DNA of 64,000 bases from CAITUY01 sp964611575 (GCA_964611575.1 CAZTAJ010000006.1:3011-67010); one strand, 5' to 3'. Shown: positions 52,562-61,800, counted from the stretch's first letter. Notes: generated by a model from the letters alone, not told the origin. Translations and numbers: made by a program.

Positions 52562-52950
52562 CAGGGCAAACGCATCTAAATTCGGCCTTTCTCTACTTCT
52601 TCTGGGTTTTCAAGCGTGGTGCGGCTGGGTGGGTGCGCCGAATTCGTGACTGGCGGATGATTTCATCGGCGTATTGCTGCGTCAGTTGGGTGAATCGCGC
52701 AAACCCGGCGATGGCGTGCTGGAGGTCGGCGACATCCTCCCTGACGACATAGCGCACGACATTGCGACCGGCCTCCCACGTCGGATGGTTCCGGGATAAG
52801 GATCGCTGGGAGGGGCTGCGCGGCATCGGCATGGTCGAGTCGGTGCGCGACGTCGGCGGGATACGCTCCTGCGAACGCCGTTGTTTCTTGGTCAGTATGG
52901 AGCCATGCCTACCTGCTGACAGTCTTGGGACTTTAGATGCGTTTGCCCTG
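52562..52950. mobile_element. Small element with 19-bp terminal inverted repeats
   Basis: CAGGGCAAACGCATCTAAA (52562-52580) is exactly the reverse complement of TTTAGATGCGTTTGCCCTG (52932-52950), so a 389-base element is bounded by perfect 19-bp inverted ends. No target-site duplication is visible and no transposase fits inside. It may be a MITE or a deletion product of a larger transposon. It sits in the 580-base gap between the SGNH gene and the aldo/keto reductase gene. Confidence 0.6.
52593..52832 (-). CDS. Possible small protein inside the inverted-repeat element
   Basis: A 79-residue open frame whose stop lies 13 bases inside the left terminal repeat. The N-terminal 25 residues are basic and low in complexity; the rest (NVVRYVVREDVADLQHAIAG then FARFTQLTQQYADEIIRQSR) looks like real alpha-helical protein. 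The frame continues open upstream to 53240, but no start codon or ribosome site is convincing. It may be the tail of a transposase-like gene that has lost its 5' part. Confidence 0.3.
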   Translation of the reverse strand: MPMPRSPSQRSLSRNHPTWEAGRNVVRYVVREDVADLQHAIAGFARFTQLTQQYADEIIRQSRIRRTHPAAPRLKTQKK

Positions 52951-53016
52951 GACCGCGCAATGTCGTCCTCTGGAAGACGTAACTCCGTCTCCCGTGCGGG
53001 GGTGACGCACGGCGCC

Positions 53017-54135
53017 CTACCGGGCCAACGCCGCATGCGCTTCCTTGAGTTGCTCGCGAATGGGAATTTTCTGCGGGCATTTCGCTTCGCACTCCCCGCA
53101 GCCGACGCAGGCATCGCCCCGTTTCCCGGGCAGCCAGGGAAGAGTGCCGAGCACTTTGTAGACACGGCGCGCGTCATCCCACAGCCCGTAGACGCGTCCC
53201 CGGTTGTAAAGATCAAAGATCGTGGCGATGGCGACCTCATGCGGACAGGGCTGGCAATACCCGCACCCCGTGCAATACAGGTTCGCCATGGCCTTGAGCC
53301 GGCTCATCTGTTCGCCGAGCAGCGCCAGATCCTCGCCCGTCAGTGTTTCGGACGACGACGCCACCCGCAGGTTCTCCTCCACGTGCTCCAGGGCGCTCAT
53401 GCCGGACAACGCCACGCTCACGTGGGGATTGCCCAGCACAAACCGCAAGGCCAGTTCGGGAACCCGTTTGACGGCGGGCATCAATTGCTGAAACACATCG
53501 CTCGCGCCGCCGAGGCGGCCGCCAGCGACGGGGCCCATCACCACGACCCCGATCCCCTTCGCATGAGCCAGCGCCATCCCCTCCTCCAACTGGCGGTCGA
53601 GCAGGTTGTATTGCAACGTGATCACCTCGGGATAGCCGGTCTCGACCACTTTCTTCAGCGCGTCGTTGGTGTCATGAAACGAACAACAGATGTGCCGCAC
53701 CAGGCCCTGGTCGCGCGCCTTTGTGATCCACCGGCTCAGACGCGGCTCAACAGCCTCCGTCCATAATTTCCAGTTCAACCCGTGGTGGTTGTAGATGTCG
53801 ATATACTGGACCTGCAGCCGTTCCAGGCTGTTCTCCAGGTTTGTCCACCAGGCCTTCTCGTCCTCGCCGTAGTTGGGGTTCTTCGTGGAGAGAATGACCT
53901 TGTCGCGCCAGCCTTTGAGCGCTTCGCCCACCGCCCTCTGGCTGTCCTGATTGCAGTAGCCGACGGCCGTGTCGATGTAGTTCACGCCACCCTCGAAGGC
54001 CCGGTGGATCATGGGGATGGCCAGTTCCCGGTTCACGCGCGCGTCCGCGCCCTCCCCGGTCATCGGGAAGCGCATGGCGCCGAACCCCAATTGCGAAACC
54101 TTCAATCCCGTCTTGCCCAGTTGTCGATAGATCAC
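53017..54135 (-). CDS. Aldo/keto reductase with C-terminal ferredoxin-type 4Fe-4S domain
   Basis: A 372-residue protein. The AKR TIM barrel starts IYRQLGKTGLKVSQLGFG, with the catalytic Asp and Tyr in YIDTAVGYCN, Lys in STKNPN and His in YNHHGL. The last 80 residues carry two Cys sets, CTGCGYCQPC and CVGCGECEAKC, i.e. 4Fe-4S cluster ligands. The start is the GTG at 54135, with GGAGGGGAG 8 bases upstream; longer in-frame starts would add about 90 residues of no known fold. Electron supply by ferredoxin-like clusters fits an anaerobe. Substrate is unknown. No partner gene is beside it. Confidence 0.9.
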   Translation of the reverse strand: MIYRQLGKTGLKVSQLGFGAMRFPMTGEGADARVNRELAIPMIHRAFEGGVNYIDTAVGYCNQDSQRAVGEALKGWRDKVILSTKNPNYGEDEKAWWTNLENSLERLQVQYIDIYNHHGLNWKLWTEAVEPRLSRWITKARDQGLVRHICCSFHDTNDALKKVVETGYPEVITLQYNLLDRQLEEGMALAHAKGIGVVVMGPVAGGRLGGASDVFQQLMPAVKRVPELALRFVLGNPHVSVALSGMSALEHVEENLRVASSSETLTGEDLALLGEQMSRLKAMANLYCTGCGYCQPCPHEVAIATIFDLYNRGRVYGLWDDARRVYKVLGTLPWLPGKRGDACVGCGECEAKCPQKIPIREQLKEAHAALAR

Positions 54136-54265
54136 GATGTGACTCCCCTCCGCATCAATCGTTTGAGTATACGGCATCCCGGCATGCGCCGCCAGCGGGG
54201 AATGCGGCCCGCGCTTGCCCTGAGTCGTCGCCAGCCTTATCATGCGGCGTATTGGAGGACTCCCC

Positions 54266-55081
54266 ATGGACCTGCTGAAGACATGCCGTATTGATTCGGG
54301 CTCAAGGGTCGCGCTCAAGAGTTTCGACCCCGAGGCGACTTCTGGCATGGCGACGAAGGAAGAGGCCTTGAAGGCCATGACCCGCAATATCGAGCGCCTG
54401 GCCAAGCTTCAGTACAGCCTCTACGCCGAGAACCGCCGCTCCGTCCTGATCGTGCTGCAGGCCATGGACGCAGCCGGCAAGGACGGTGTCATCCGTCACG
54501 TCCTGTCGGGCCTCAATCCCCAGGGATGCCGCGTGACGTCCTTCAAGGTGCCCTCCGGCGAAGAACTCGCCCACGATTTCCTCTGGCGCATCCACAAACA
54601 AACCCCGGCGTGCGGCGAAATCGGCGTGTTCAACCGCTCCCATTACGAAGACGTGCTGGTGGTACGCGTTCACAAACTGATCTCGGAATCCGAGTGCAAG
54701 GCGCGCTACGACCACATCAATGCGTTCGAGAAGTTGCTGGCCGACAGCGGCGTCACGATCTGCAAGTTCTTTCTGAATGTCAGCCGGAAGGAGCAGAAAC
54801 GCCGGCTCGACGCACGACTGAACGATCCCGACCGCAACTGGAAGGTGTCCGAGGCCGACTTCATCGAGCGCCAGTACTGGAACGATTATCGCAAGGCCTA
54901 CGGCGACGCGCTTTCGCGATGCAGCAAGCCGTGGGCGCCCTGGTACGTGATCCCCGCGGACAACAAGTGGTACCGGAACTACCTCGTTTCCGAGATCCTC
55001 CGGCGCACCATGGAATCCATGGACATTCGATTGCCGAAACCCAAGGTCGACATTGCCGCCCTGAAACGGACGTACGAATGA
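54266..55081 (+). CDS. ppk2: Polyphosphate kinase 2
   Basis: A 271-residue PPK2-family kinase, which transfers phosphate between polyphosphate and nucleotides (ADP or GDP to the triphosphate, or AMP to ADP in class II/III). The Walker A is AMDAAGKDGVIRHV (residues about 68-81) and the lid/Walker B residues lie in EIGVFNRSHYEDVLVVRVH; the C-terminal DNKWYRNYLVSEILRRTME is typical. Start 54266 has GGAGG 7 bases before it. It is the first gene of a five-gene operon; its stop overlaps the murG ATG (ATGA). Class cannot be assigned from sequence alone. Confidence 0.93.
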   Translation: MDLLKTCRIDSGSRVALKSFDPEATSGMATKEEALKAMTRNIERLAKLQYSLYAENRRSVLIVLQAMDAAGKDGVIRHVLSGLNPQGCRVTSFKVPSGEELAHDFLWRIHKQTPACGEIGVFNRSHYEDVLVVRVHKLISESECKARYDHINAFEKLLADSGVTICKFFLNVSRKEQKRRLDARLNDPDRNWKVSEADFIERQYWNDYRKAYGDALSRCSKPWAPWYVIPADNKWYRNYLVSEILRRTMESMDIRLPKPKVDIAALKRTYE

Positions 55082-56160
55082 CGCCGAGGCTTCGCGTGTA
55101 TGTCTCGTGCGGCGGCACGGGCGGTCACATGTTCCCCGGCCTGGCCACCGCCCAGACCCTGCTGAGCCGCCGGCATGCGGTCACCCTTCTGATCGGCGGG
55201 AAACGCATCGAAGCGTCGACCCGCCAGGCCTGGACGGGCCCCGTTGTGGTCGTGCCGGCCGAAGGACTTTCCGCCCATCCGCTCCGTCTGCCCCGCTCCC
55301 TCGTGGTGCTGGCCCGCGTGTACCGCCAGTGCCTCCGGGAGTTCCAGCAGCACCGGCCCGACGTCCTGCTGGCCATGGGCAGCTACTCGTCCGTGGGGCC
55401 TGTCCTGGCCGCGCGCCGCCTGCGCATTCCCGTGGTCCTGCACGAGGCCAACGTCATTCCCGGCCGTGCGATCGGGTGGCTGTCCCGTCTTGCGACCGTC
55501 ATCGCGATCAGTTTCGATGAGACCCGGCGCTATCTTCGCCATCCCCGGCTCGAATTGACGGGGATTCCCCTCCGGCGTGAACTGGCCGCCGCCGCCCAGG
55601 CCACGGAGGAACCGCCCGTCTTCACCGTTCTGGTCATGGGCGGCAGCCAGGGCGCCCAACGCCTGAACCAGGTGGTCCCCGCCGCGCTCGCGCGCTTGCC
55701 GGGCACGAGCCGACCGGTGCGGGTCATCCATCTCGCCGGCGAGAGGGATCGCGCCGCCGTGGCAGCGATCTACGCCGGGCATCACATCGATGGCGGGGTC
55801 CACGGATTTCTCGCCGACATGGCTTCCGCTTACCGGGAGTCCACGGTCGCGGTGTGCCGTTCGGGCGCCGCCTCGTGCGCGGAACTGGCATTGTTCGGCA
55901 TCCCCGCCATCCTGGTTCCCTACCCCCAGGCGGCCCGGGACCACCAACGCGCCAATGCCCTCGCCCTTCAGTCCACCCAGGCGGCAATCCTGCTCGACCA
56001 GGTCGACCTGACGCCCGAGAGCCTGGGCGATGCGCTGCTGTCGCTGGCCGCCGATCCGGCACTGCGCGCCGCCATGCGGCAGGCCGCCCACGCCCGGGCG
56101 CTCCCCCAGGCCGACCGGAATCTCGCGGATTTGGTTGAACGCGCCGCGGCAAGTCGCTAG
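55078..56160 (+). CDS. murG: UDP-N-acetylglucosamine transferase MurG-like
   Basis: A 360-residue GT28 glycosyltransferase, which adds GlcNAc to lipid I to give lipid II of peptidoglycan. Signature segments are GGTGGHMFPGLATA (UDP-proximal Gly loop), HEANVIPG (HEQN in most MurG), GGSQGAQRLN and CRSGAASCAELALFG, spaced as in MurG. Thus the fold and nucleotide site are intact, with A for Q in the HEQN motif. It is an odd place for MurG, since no ftsW, murC or murD genes are near. Coupled to ppk2 by ATGA and followed by pyrK 11 bases on. Confidence 0.87.
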   Translation: MTPRLRVYVSCGGTGGHMFPGLATAQTLLSRRHAVTLLIGGKRIEASTRQAWTGPVVVVPAEGLSAHPLRLPRSLVVLARVYRQCLREFQQHRPDVLLAMGSYSSVGPVLAARRLRIPVVLHEANVIPGRAIGWLSRLATVIAISFDETRRYLRHPRLELTGIPLRRELAAAAQATEEPPVFTVLVMGGSQGAQRLNQVVPAALARLPGTSRPVRVIHLAGERDRAAVAAIYAGHHIDGGVHGFLADMASAYRESTVAVCRSGAASCAELALFGIPAILVPYPQAARDHQRANALALQSTQAAILLDQVDLTPESLGDALLSLAADPALRAAMRQAAHARALPQADRNLADLVERAAASR

Positions 56161-56171
56161 CTTTGACGCCT

Positions 56172-56960
56172 ATGACGCCAACTGCCATGCATGTTGAAGA
56201 CGGCCAGGTCATGGCGCACGAACCGGTGGGCGCTTCCTACCGGCTCCTGACGCTGGCCCTTCCGGCGATCGCCGCACTCGCGCGCCCCGGCCAATTCGTG
56301 CACCTGCGCCTCGCCATGTTGCAGGACGCCGTCCTCCGCCGCCCCTTCAGCATTTACCGCGTCGAGGGCGCGCATCTGTCCCTCCTCTACAAGTCGGTGG
56401 GCCGCGGCACCGCCGCGATGAAGGACCTGCACCCGGGCGCCGTGCTCAGCGCCATCGGGCCCCTGGGCAACGGGTTTCCGCAACCCGATGCCGCCTCCGT
56501 CCCCGTGTGCGTGGCCGGCGGCTATGGCGTCGCCCCCCTCTCCTTTTTCGCACGCCGGCTCGGGCGCCCCGGCGTGCTCTTCGTCGGCGGCGCCGGCGGA
56601 CACGACATCCTCTGCCTGGAGGATTTCAACGCTTTGGGCTGGGATATTCATGTGGCCACCGAAGATGGTTCGATCGGCACCCGCGGCCTGGTAACCGCGC
56701 CCCTGGATGCCTGGCTGGCCGGGCGGCAGGACGCCATCGAGTTCTTCGCCTGCGGGCCGAACGGCCTCCTCAAGGCCGTCGGGGAGCGGGCCTTGCGCGG
56801 CAACTGGAAAGCCTGGCTGTCCATCGACCGGCATATGGGCTGCGGTGTGGGCGCCTGCCTGGCCTGCGTCCAGAAGATCCGCAAAGACGGCGTCGAAGTC
56901 CTCCTGCGTGTCTGCAAGGAAGGCCCCGTATTCGAGGCGCAGACCGTGGTATGGGAGTAG
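56172..56960 (+). CDS. pyrK: Dihydroorotate dehydrogenase electron transfer subunit PyrK
   Basis: A 262-residue FAD/[2Fe-2S] protein that oxidises the PyrD FMN and passes electrons to NAD+. The FAD part has RRPFSIYRVEG (residues about 55-65), and the NAD part GYGVAPLSFFARRLG. C-terminal Cys (CGVGACLACVQK, then VCKEGP) bind the 2Fe-2S cluster. Starts at TTG 56163, ATG 56172 or ATG 56187 are possible; 56172 is the first ATG. No strong ribosome site is seen, so it probably depends on coupling to murG. pyrD follows by 6 bases. Confidence 0.93.
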   Translation: MTPTAMHVEDGQVMAHEPVGASYRLLTLALPAIAALARPGQFVHLRLAMLQDAVLRRPFSIYRVEGAHLSLLYKSVGRGTAAMKDLHPGAVLSAIGPLGNGFPQPDAASVPVCVAGGYGVAPLSFFARRLGRPGVLFVGGAGGHDILCLEDFNALGWDIHVATEDGSIGTRGLVTAPLDAWLAGRQDAIEFFACGPNGLLKAVGERALRGNWKAWLSIDRHMGCGVGACLACVQKIRKDGVEVLLRVCKEGPVFEAQTVVWE

Positions 56961-56966
56961 ACCGGC

Positions 56967-57884
56967 ATGACAACCCCGCAACTGGAGATCCAACTGGCCG
57001 GCATCCGGATGAAGAATCCGGTCATGGTGGCGTCGGGCACCTTCGGCTACGGTCCCGAATACGCCGACCTGGTCGACCTCAACCAACTCGGCGCCATCGT
57101 GGTCAAGGGCATCAGTCTCGAACCCTGGGGCGGCAACCGCACCCCGCGCCTGGTGGAAGTGCCGGGTGGACTGCTCAACGCCATCGGCCTCCAGAACCCG
57201 GGCGTGCAGGGATTCATCGATAAGTACATGCCCTTTCTCCGCCGTCACGACGTACCGGTCATCGTCAATATCTGGGGCAAGACGGCCGAAGAGTATGCCG
57301 AGGTCGCCGCCCGTTTCGATCAGGTGGACGGGGTGGCCGGCCTGGAAATCAACATCTCGTGCCCCAATCTCAAAGCCGGCGGCAGTGCGTTCGGCACGAA
57401 CCTGGACGCGACGGCCCGCGTCGTGTCGGCGGTCCGCAAGCGAACCCGGCTGCCGATTATTCCCAAACTCGCGCCGAACGTGTCGGATATCGCCGCCTTT
57501 GCGCGCGTGTGCGTGGACAACGGCGCCGATGCCTTGTCCCTCATCAATTCGTTTCCGGCCATGGCGATCGACATCGAAACCCGGCGCCCGCTCCTGGCCA
57601 ACGTCACGGGCGGCCTGAGCGGTCCGGCGATTCATCCGATTGCCGTGAAGCTGGTGTACGAGACGGCCCGGGCGGTCAAGATTCCGCTGATCGCCCTCGG
57701 CGGCATCACGCAGGCGCAGCAGGCGATCGAGTTCATGATCGCCGGCGCCACGGCGGTCGCCGTGGGCACTGCCAACTTCACCGAGCCCCAGACGGCCATC
57801 CGGGTGATTCACGGTCTGCAACGCTACCTTGAATCGCACCACCTGGCGTCCGCCGGGGCGCTGACCGGCACGGTGCGCCTGTGA
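56967..57884 (+). CDS. pyrD: Dihydroorotate dehydrogenase, class 1B
   Basis: A 305-residue FMN enzyme of pyrimidine synthesis. The TIM barrel starts with MKNPVMVASGTFGYG and includes INISCPNLKAGG, where the catalytic base is Cys as in class 1B enzymes (class 2 has Ser). The C-terminal FMN loops are GGLSGPAIHP and GGITQAQQA. Class 1B needs PyrK, which is encoded just upstream, so the two form one NAD+-dependent complex. The stop overlaps the GTG of the next gene (GTGA). Confidence 0.97.
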   Translation: MTTPQLEIQLAGIRMKNPVMVASGTFGYGPEYADLVDLNQLGAIVVKGISLEPWGGNRTPRLVEVPGGLLNAIGLQNPGVQGFIDKYMPFLRRHDVPVIVNIWGKTAEEYAEVAARFDQVDGVAGLEINISCPNLKAGGSAFGTNLDATARVVSAVRKRTRLPIIPKLAPNVSDIAAFARVCVDNGADALSLINSFPAMAIDIETRRPLLANVTGGLSGPAIHPIAVKLVYETARAVKIPLIALGGITQAQQAIEFMIAGATAVAVGTANFTEPQTAIRVIHGLQRYLESHHLASAGALTGTVRL

Positions 57885-59515
57885 CTGCCGTCCGCCGCAT
57901 GACCTTCTGGTCGCTGCTGGCGGCGGGGGTCGTCGCGTTTTTCGTCTGGCTGGTGTACGTCCCCTACCGGCCGGAGAAAGTGTTCGAAACCATTCCCGCC
58001 TCGGCTGCCTGGGTCAGCGTTCACCCTCGTCTCGCCGACGAATGGCCGGCCCTCATCCGCAACCCCGCCCTCACCAACCTGCTCATCGCGGCCGGGGTCA
58101 AGCCGGAGGACACCGGCAAGCTCGGAGCCGACCCGGTCCTCCAGGCGTGGATCCGGAAACTGGCCGGGCGCGAGACGGTCATCGCCTACGTCCCCGTCAT
58201 GGGATATCAGAACCAGCCGGCCTGGGTGTTCGCCACCTGGATCGGGTCGCAAAGCATCACTCTCCGGCTCAGGCTCCCGTTCATCCGGTCGTCCGGGTTG
58301 CGGCGGGTGCCCGTGGAAAATGGCCGCACGGTCTATATCGCCCGCACCGCTTTTGCGCAGCCTGGCCAGAAACTCTCCCTGGCCTTGATGGACGGCGTGC
58401 TGGTGGGTTGCCTTTCGGCCGATCCCGTGGGCGTCCGCTGGCTGCTGGAAACCGGCGACCGCTATCCCTGGAAACCGTCCTTGCGGACCTCCGGCCAACT
58501 CGATCGGGCGCGGGGGCTGCTGGCAGCAACCCCTCCCCCCCATTGGGGTTGGTTCTCCCTGCCGACGGCGGGCGATGCCGGCATGGTCGCCTACACGCTG
58601 GAGCTCGGCTCCGACCGTCGCCTGGAAGCCCGGATGGTCACGGCGACTCCCGTGCCCGGCGCCGCCATGCCGCTATCGGCCCCCGCGCTGGCCTCCATGA
58701 CCGACTTGCTGGGCGAAAGTCCCGACCTGATCGCCGTCCTGCCCCTGGCCTCCGTCGCGCCGCTGGCGCTCCGCTCGGAAACGCCGCTCTGGACGGCGAC
58801 GGCCAGGGCCCTGTTGTCCCCCGCCAACCTGCCGTCGAATGCGCTCGCCGTGGTGGCCGTCCTGGATCAGGCGCATTGCAGCCGGATCCGCGGTCCGCTC
58901 GGTCCCGTCCTGGGCCCGCTCATGAAAGGCCTGAAACTGCCGACCCTGGTCCTGGGGTACGAGGTCGGCTCATCCGACGAGGCTGATGCGCGCATCGACC
59001 AGGCGCTTGACCAACTGAATGTCCGGTATAGCACCGGTCTCATTCGACACACGGTGCCCGCGGGATCCCGCACCATCACCCTAATCGAGGAGACCCGGTC
59101 GGGCTTCTACTCCAAGTTCGAGCCCGACGAACGCGTGGCGTATGTCGTTTGCGACGGCTGGCTCTTCCTCTGCAGCAACGCAACGGTGCTCAAAAAGCGG
59201 CTGGCCGACCACGAGGCCCGCGGCGACCAGCCCGCCCCTCCGGCGCCATGGTTCGCAGCGGCCCTGCGCACTCCCGCAACCGCGGCCGCCTGGATGGACC
59301 TCACCGCCGGGGCGAAGACCGTCAAGGACCTGGCCGGCGCCGCCCAGTTGATCACCCTGATGGTCAATACAAAGGATTCCAGCAAACTGCGCGAAACGCT
59401 GACCGGCTGGCGCAAGGCGGCGGACCTGTTGAAACCCTTCGAAACGGCGGAGGCCACGCTGAGTTGCAGTAACGGCCTGACGCACTTGAACGTCGTCCTC
59501 GGCGCAACCCGCTGA
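57881..59515 (+). CDS. Membrane-anchored protein of unknown function
   Basis: A 544-residue protein with an N-terminal membrane anchor (about residues 9-28, FWSLLAAGVVAFFVWLVYV) and no other hydrophobic segments. The rest alternates short strands and helices. It begins with GTG overlapping the pyrD stop. Sequence such as IPASAAWVSVHPRLADEWP and a Pro-rich loop PAPPAPWFAA hint at a beta-rich extracytoplasmic domain; similar 'DUF3352-like' proteins occur in planctomycetes, but this is a loose match. No catalytic motif is seen. Coupling to pyrD is likely chance clustering. Confidence 0.6.
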   Translation: MTAVRRMTFWSLLAAGVVAFFVWLVYVPYRPEKVFETIPASAAWVSVHPRLADEWPALIRNPALTNLLIAAGVKPEDTGKLGADPVLQAWIRKLAGRETVIAYVPVMGYQNQPAWVFATWIGSQSITLRLRLPFIRSSGLRRVPVENGRTVYIARTAFAQPGQKLSLALMDGVLVGCLSADPVGVRWLLETGDRYPWKPSLRTSGQLDRARGLLAATPPPHWGWFSLPTAGDAGMVAYTLELGSDRRLEARMVTATPVPGAAMPLSAPALASMTDLLGESPDLIAVLPLASVAPLALRSETPLWTATARALLSPANLPSNALAVVAVLDQAHCSRIRGPLGPVLGPLMKGLKLPTLVLGYEVGSSDEADARIDQALDQLNVRYSTGLIRHTVPAGSRTITLIEETRSGFYSKFEPDERVAYVVCDGWLFLCSNATVLKKRLADHEARGDQPAPPAPWFAAALRTPATAAAWMDLTAGAKTVKDLAGAAQLITLMVNTKDSSKLRETLTGWRKAADLLKPFETAEATLSCSNGLTHLNVVLGATR

Positions 59516-59547
59516 GAGAAACGGCACTCGCATAAGAGCGGCCAACC

Positions 59548-60210
59548 ATGAGTAGTCAGGTCATCTCCAAACAACGGGTCGCCGATCACGGCGAGGTGTT
59601 GACCGCCAAGCGCGAGGTCAACGCCATGCTCGATCTGGTGAAGCAGGAGACGGAACGGATCGAATCCCGCTTCCTCGAACCCGCTTGCGGCAACGGGAAC
59701 TTCCTGACCGCGATTCTGGATCGGAAACTGGCCGTGGTGGAGAAACGCTACGGCAAGTCGCAACTGGAATTTGAACGGAATGCCGTCATCGCCGTGTCGA
59801 GCCTCTATGGCATCGACATCCTTTCGGACAATGTGTCGCAATGCCGGGAGCGTCTTTTCGGCGTCTTCGACGAGGTCTATGAGCGGCTCTTTCCCGGGAC
59901 CTCCAAAGCCGGATGTCGCGACGCGGTTCGGTTCATCCTTATCCGCAACATCGTCTGGGGCGACGCCCTGACCCTCAAGACGGTTGATGAGGAGCCCGGC
60001 AACATCGTCTTCTCCGAATGGTCGCCGGTCAATGGGAGTCTGCTCAAACGGCGGGACTTCACCTTTCACGGTCTGTTGTCGCACGAGGGCATGAAGCAAT
60101 TGCCGCTCTTCTCCGACCTGGGCGAGGATGTGTTCATCCCCACGCCCGAGAAGGAGTATCCCCCGGTCCACTTCCTGGAGATCGCCCATGTCCAGCAGCA
60201 GCGGGTATAA
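59548..60210 (+). CDS. N6-adenine methylase-like subunit (restriction-modification M-like)
   Basis: A 220-residue protein. RFLEPACGNGNFLTAIL (residues 41-57) is SAM-binding motif I of N6-adenine DNA methylases, and residues 1-30 (RVADHGEVLTAKREVNAML) precede it as in the 'restriction endonuclease subunit M' group. No NPPY motif IV is present in this polypeptide, so it can bind SAM but probably cannot methylate alone. The next gene has motifs I and IV. It overlaps that gene by 23 bases. It likely acts as a helper or specificity partner; this is inference from similar gene pairs. Confidence 0.75.
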   Translation: MSSQVISKQRVADHGEVLTAKREVNAMLDLVKQETERIESRFLEPACGNGNFLTAILDRKLAVVEKRYGKSQLEFERNAVIAVSSLYGIDILSDNVSQCRERLFGVFDEVYERLFPGTSKAGCRDAVRFILIRNIVWGDALTLKTVDEEPGNIVFSEWSPVNGSLLKRRDFTFHGLLSHEGMKQLPLFSDLGEDVFIPTPEKEYPPVHFLEIAHVQQQRV

Positions 60211-61768
60211 CCCCGACGTCCTCTCCTGTATCGCCAACCTGAGCAGCGACGAGGTGTTCACCCCACCGCAACTGGCGAACCGGATTCTGGACCTGCTCCC
60301 GGCGAAACTCTGGAGCGACAAGAAGGCCACGTTCCTCGATCCCGGCTGTAAGTCGGGCGTGTTCCTGCGGGAGATTGCCAAACGTCTGGACAAGGGCCTG
60401 GAAAAACAGATCCCCGACCGCCAGAAGCGGTTGAACCACATCTTCAAGAACCAACTCTACGGACTCGCGATCACGGAATTGACCTCCTTGCTTTCGCGCC
60501 GATCCGTGTACTGCTCCAAGACTGCCAACGGGAAGTATTCCGTTTGCGAGGCATTCGACACCCCCGAAGGCAATATCCACTTTGGCCGCGTGGAACACGC
60601 ATGGGAGAATGGGTGCTGCTCTTACTGCGGGGCCAACGAGGAGAACTACGAAAGGGGTGGGGAACTTGAAAGTCACGCCTACGCGTTCATCCATGCCGAA
60701 AAGCCGAAGGAGATATTCAATATGAAATTCGACGTTATTATCGGCAATCCCCCTTACCAGTTGAGCGATGCTGGTTTTGGAGAGAGCGCCCGTCCGCTCT
60801 ACCACTTGTTCGTTGAACGGGCAAAGAAGCTGAACCCGCGATTCCTGACCATGATTATTCCCTCTCGTTGGTTCGCGGGTGGAAAGGGCTTAGATGAGTT
60901 CCGAGAGTCGATGCTCACCGATGACCGATTGCGCTCGATTGACGACCATCTCAGCGCCTCGGACGTCTTTCCGGGCGTGGGTCTCAAGGGCGGCGTTTGC
61001 TACTTCCTATGGGACCGCGACAACCCCGGACCCTGTCAAGTCACCACTCATTTCAAGGACTGGCCTGTTTCGATTGCCACCCGTCCGCTTCTTGAAAAGG
61101 GAATTGACGTGTTCGTTCGCTTCAATGAAGGCCTGTCGATCCTCAAGAAGGTCGTTGCTGTCGAGAGAGGAAAGACCGACTCGCTTTCGCTGCCTGAAAG
61201 CAAGCGTTTCGACCGATTAGTCAGCTCCAGAAAGCCGTTCGCTCTGGAGACCACGTTTAAGGGCAAAGTTGCCAAGAGTGCCGGTGACATCTTGGTTTAT
61301 CAGAACGGCGGCACGGGATACGTCTCCAGAAGCTCGATTTCGACGGGCACCGAACTCATCGATAAATGGAAACTGTTCACAGGCCGGGCTGCTCCCGGGA
61401 CCGGGAACAAAGACACCTACCCGCACAGGATCATAAGCACGCCGTTCCTTGGAGAGCCGGGCACCATCTCTTCGGAGACCTATCTCTGCATTGGCCCGTT
61501 CGACTCCAAGAAACAGGCTGAAAGCGTGTTGTCCTACCTCACTTGTCGGCTAACTCGGCTCCTGATTCTTCTGCATAAACCATCCCAAGACACGACTCGC
61601 AAGGTCTACTCCTTCGTGCCAACCCAGAAGTGGACAAGACGTTGGACGGACGGGGACCTTTACGAGAAATATGGCATCTCCGCTGGTGAGATTGCGTTCA
61701 TCGAAAAGGTTGTCCGCCCGATGCCTGCCGATAGTGACAAGGCGGGCGGGGAGGCGGGCGATGAGTAG
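60188..61768 (+). CDS. Eco57I-like N6-adenine DNA methylase
   Basis: A 526-residue protein. N-terminal DEVFTPPQLANRIL and motif I FLDPGCKSGVFL (residues 49-60), motif IV NPPYQ (187-191). A Cys-rich segment CCSYCG (143-148) may bind zinc. The C-terminal 300 residues hold a target-recognition-like region. This matches the Eco57I/type II restriction-modification methylase group. Start at 60188 overlaps the preceding gene. The region is less GC-rich than its surroundings, with codons such as AAA and ATT more often used, a sign of transfer. A cognate nuclease could be the helicase at the right edge. Confidence 0.85.
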   Translation: MSSSSGYNPDVLSCIANLSSDEVFTPPQLANRILDLLPAKLWSDKKATFLDPGCKSGVFLREIAKRLDKGLEKQIPDRQKRLNHIFKNQLYGLAITELTSLLSRRSVYCSKTANGKYSVCEAFDTPEGNIHFGRVEHAWENGCCSYCGANEENYERGGELESHAYAFIHAEKPKEIFNMKFDVIIGNPPYQLSDAGFGESARPLYHLFVERAKKLNPRFLTMIIPSRWFAGGKGLDEFRESMLTDDRLRSIDDHLSASDVFPGVGLKGGVCYFLWDRDNPGPCQVTTHFKDWPVSIATRPLLEKGIDVFVRFNEGLSILKKVVAVERGKTDSLSLPESKRFDRLVSSRKPFALETTFKGKVAKSAGDILVYQNGGTGYVSRSSISTGTELIDKWKLFTGRAAPGTGNKDTYPHRIISTPFLGEPGTISSETYLCIGPFDSKKQAESVLSYLTCRLTRLLILLHKPSQDTTRKVYSFVPTQKWTRRWTDGDLYEKYGISAGEIAFIEKVVRPMPADSDKAGGEAGDE

Positions 61769-61783
61769 GCGAATAAGTCAGTC

Positions 61784-61800
61784 GGTGACAAACTGTCACC
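61784..61800. promoter_or_regulatory. Palindrome upstream of the Bro-N gene
   Basis: GGTGACA-AAC-TGTCACC is a perfect 7-bp inverted repeat with a 3-base spacer, 36 bases before the ATG at 61836. The inside of the gene has the related CGTTACA-AAA-TGTAACG (62021-62037), same arm and spacer lengths. Both fit a dimeric regulator; which protein binds is unknown. Confidence 0.55.

Noticed and set aside
53222..53491. Short plus-strand frames inside the aldo/keto reductase gene
   Set aside because: Antisense to a gene with conserved Cys and catalytic residues.
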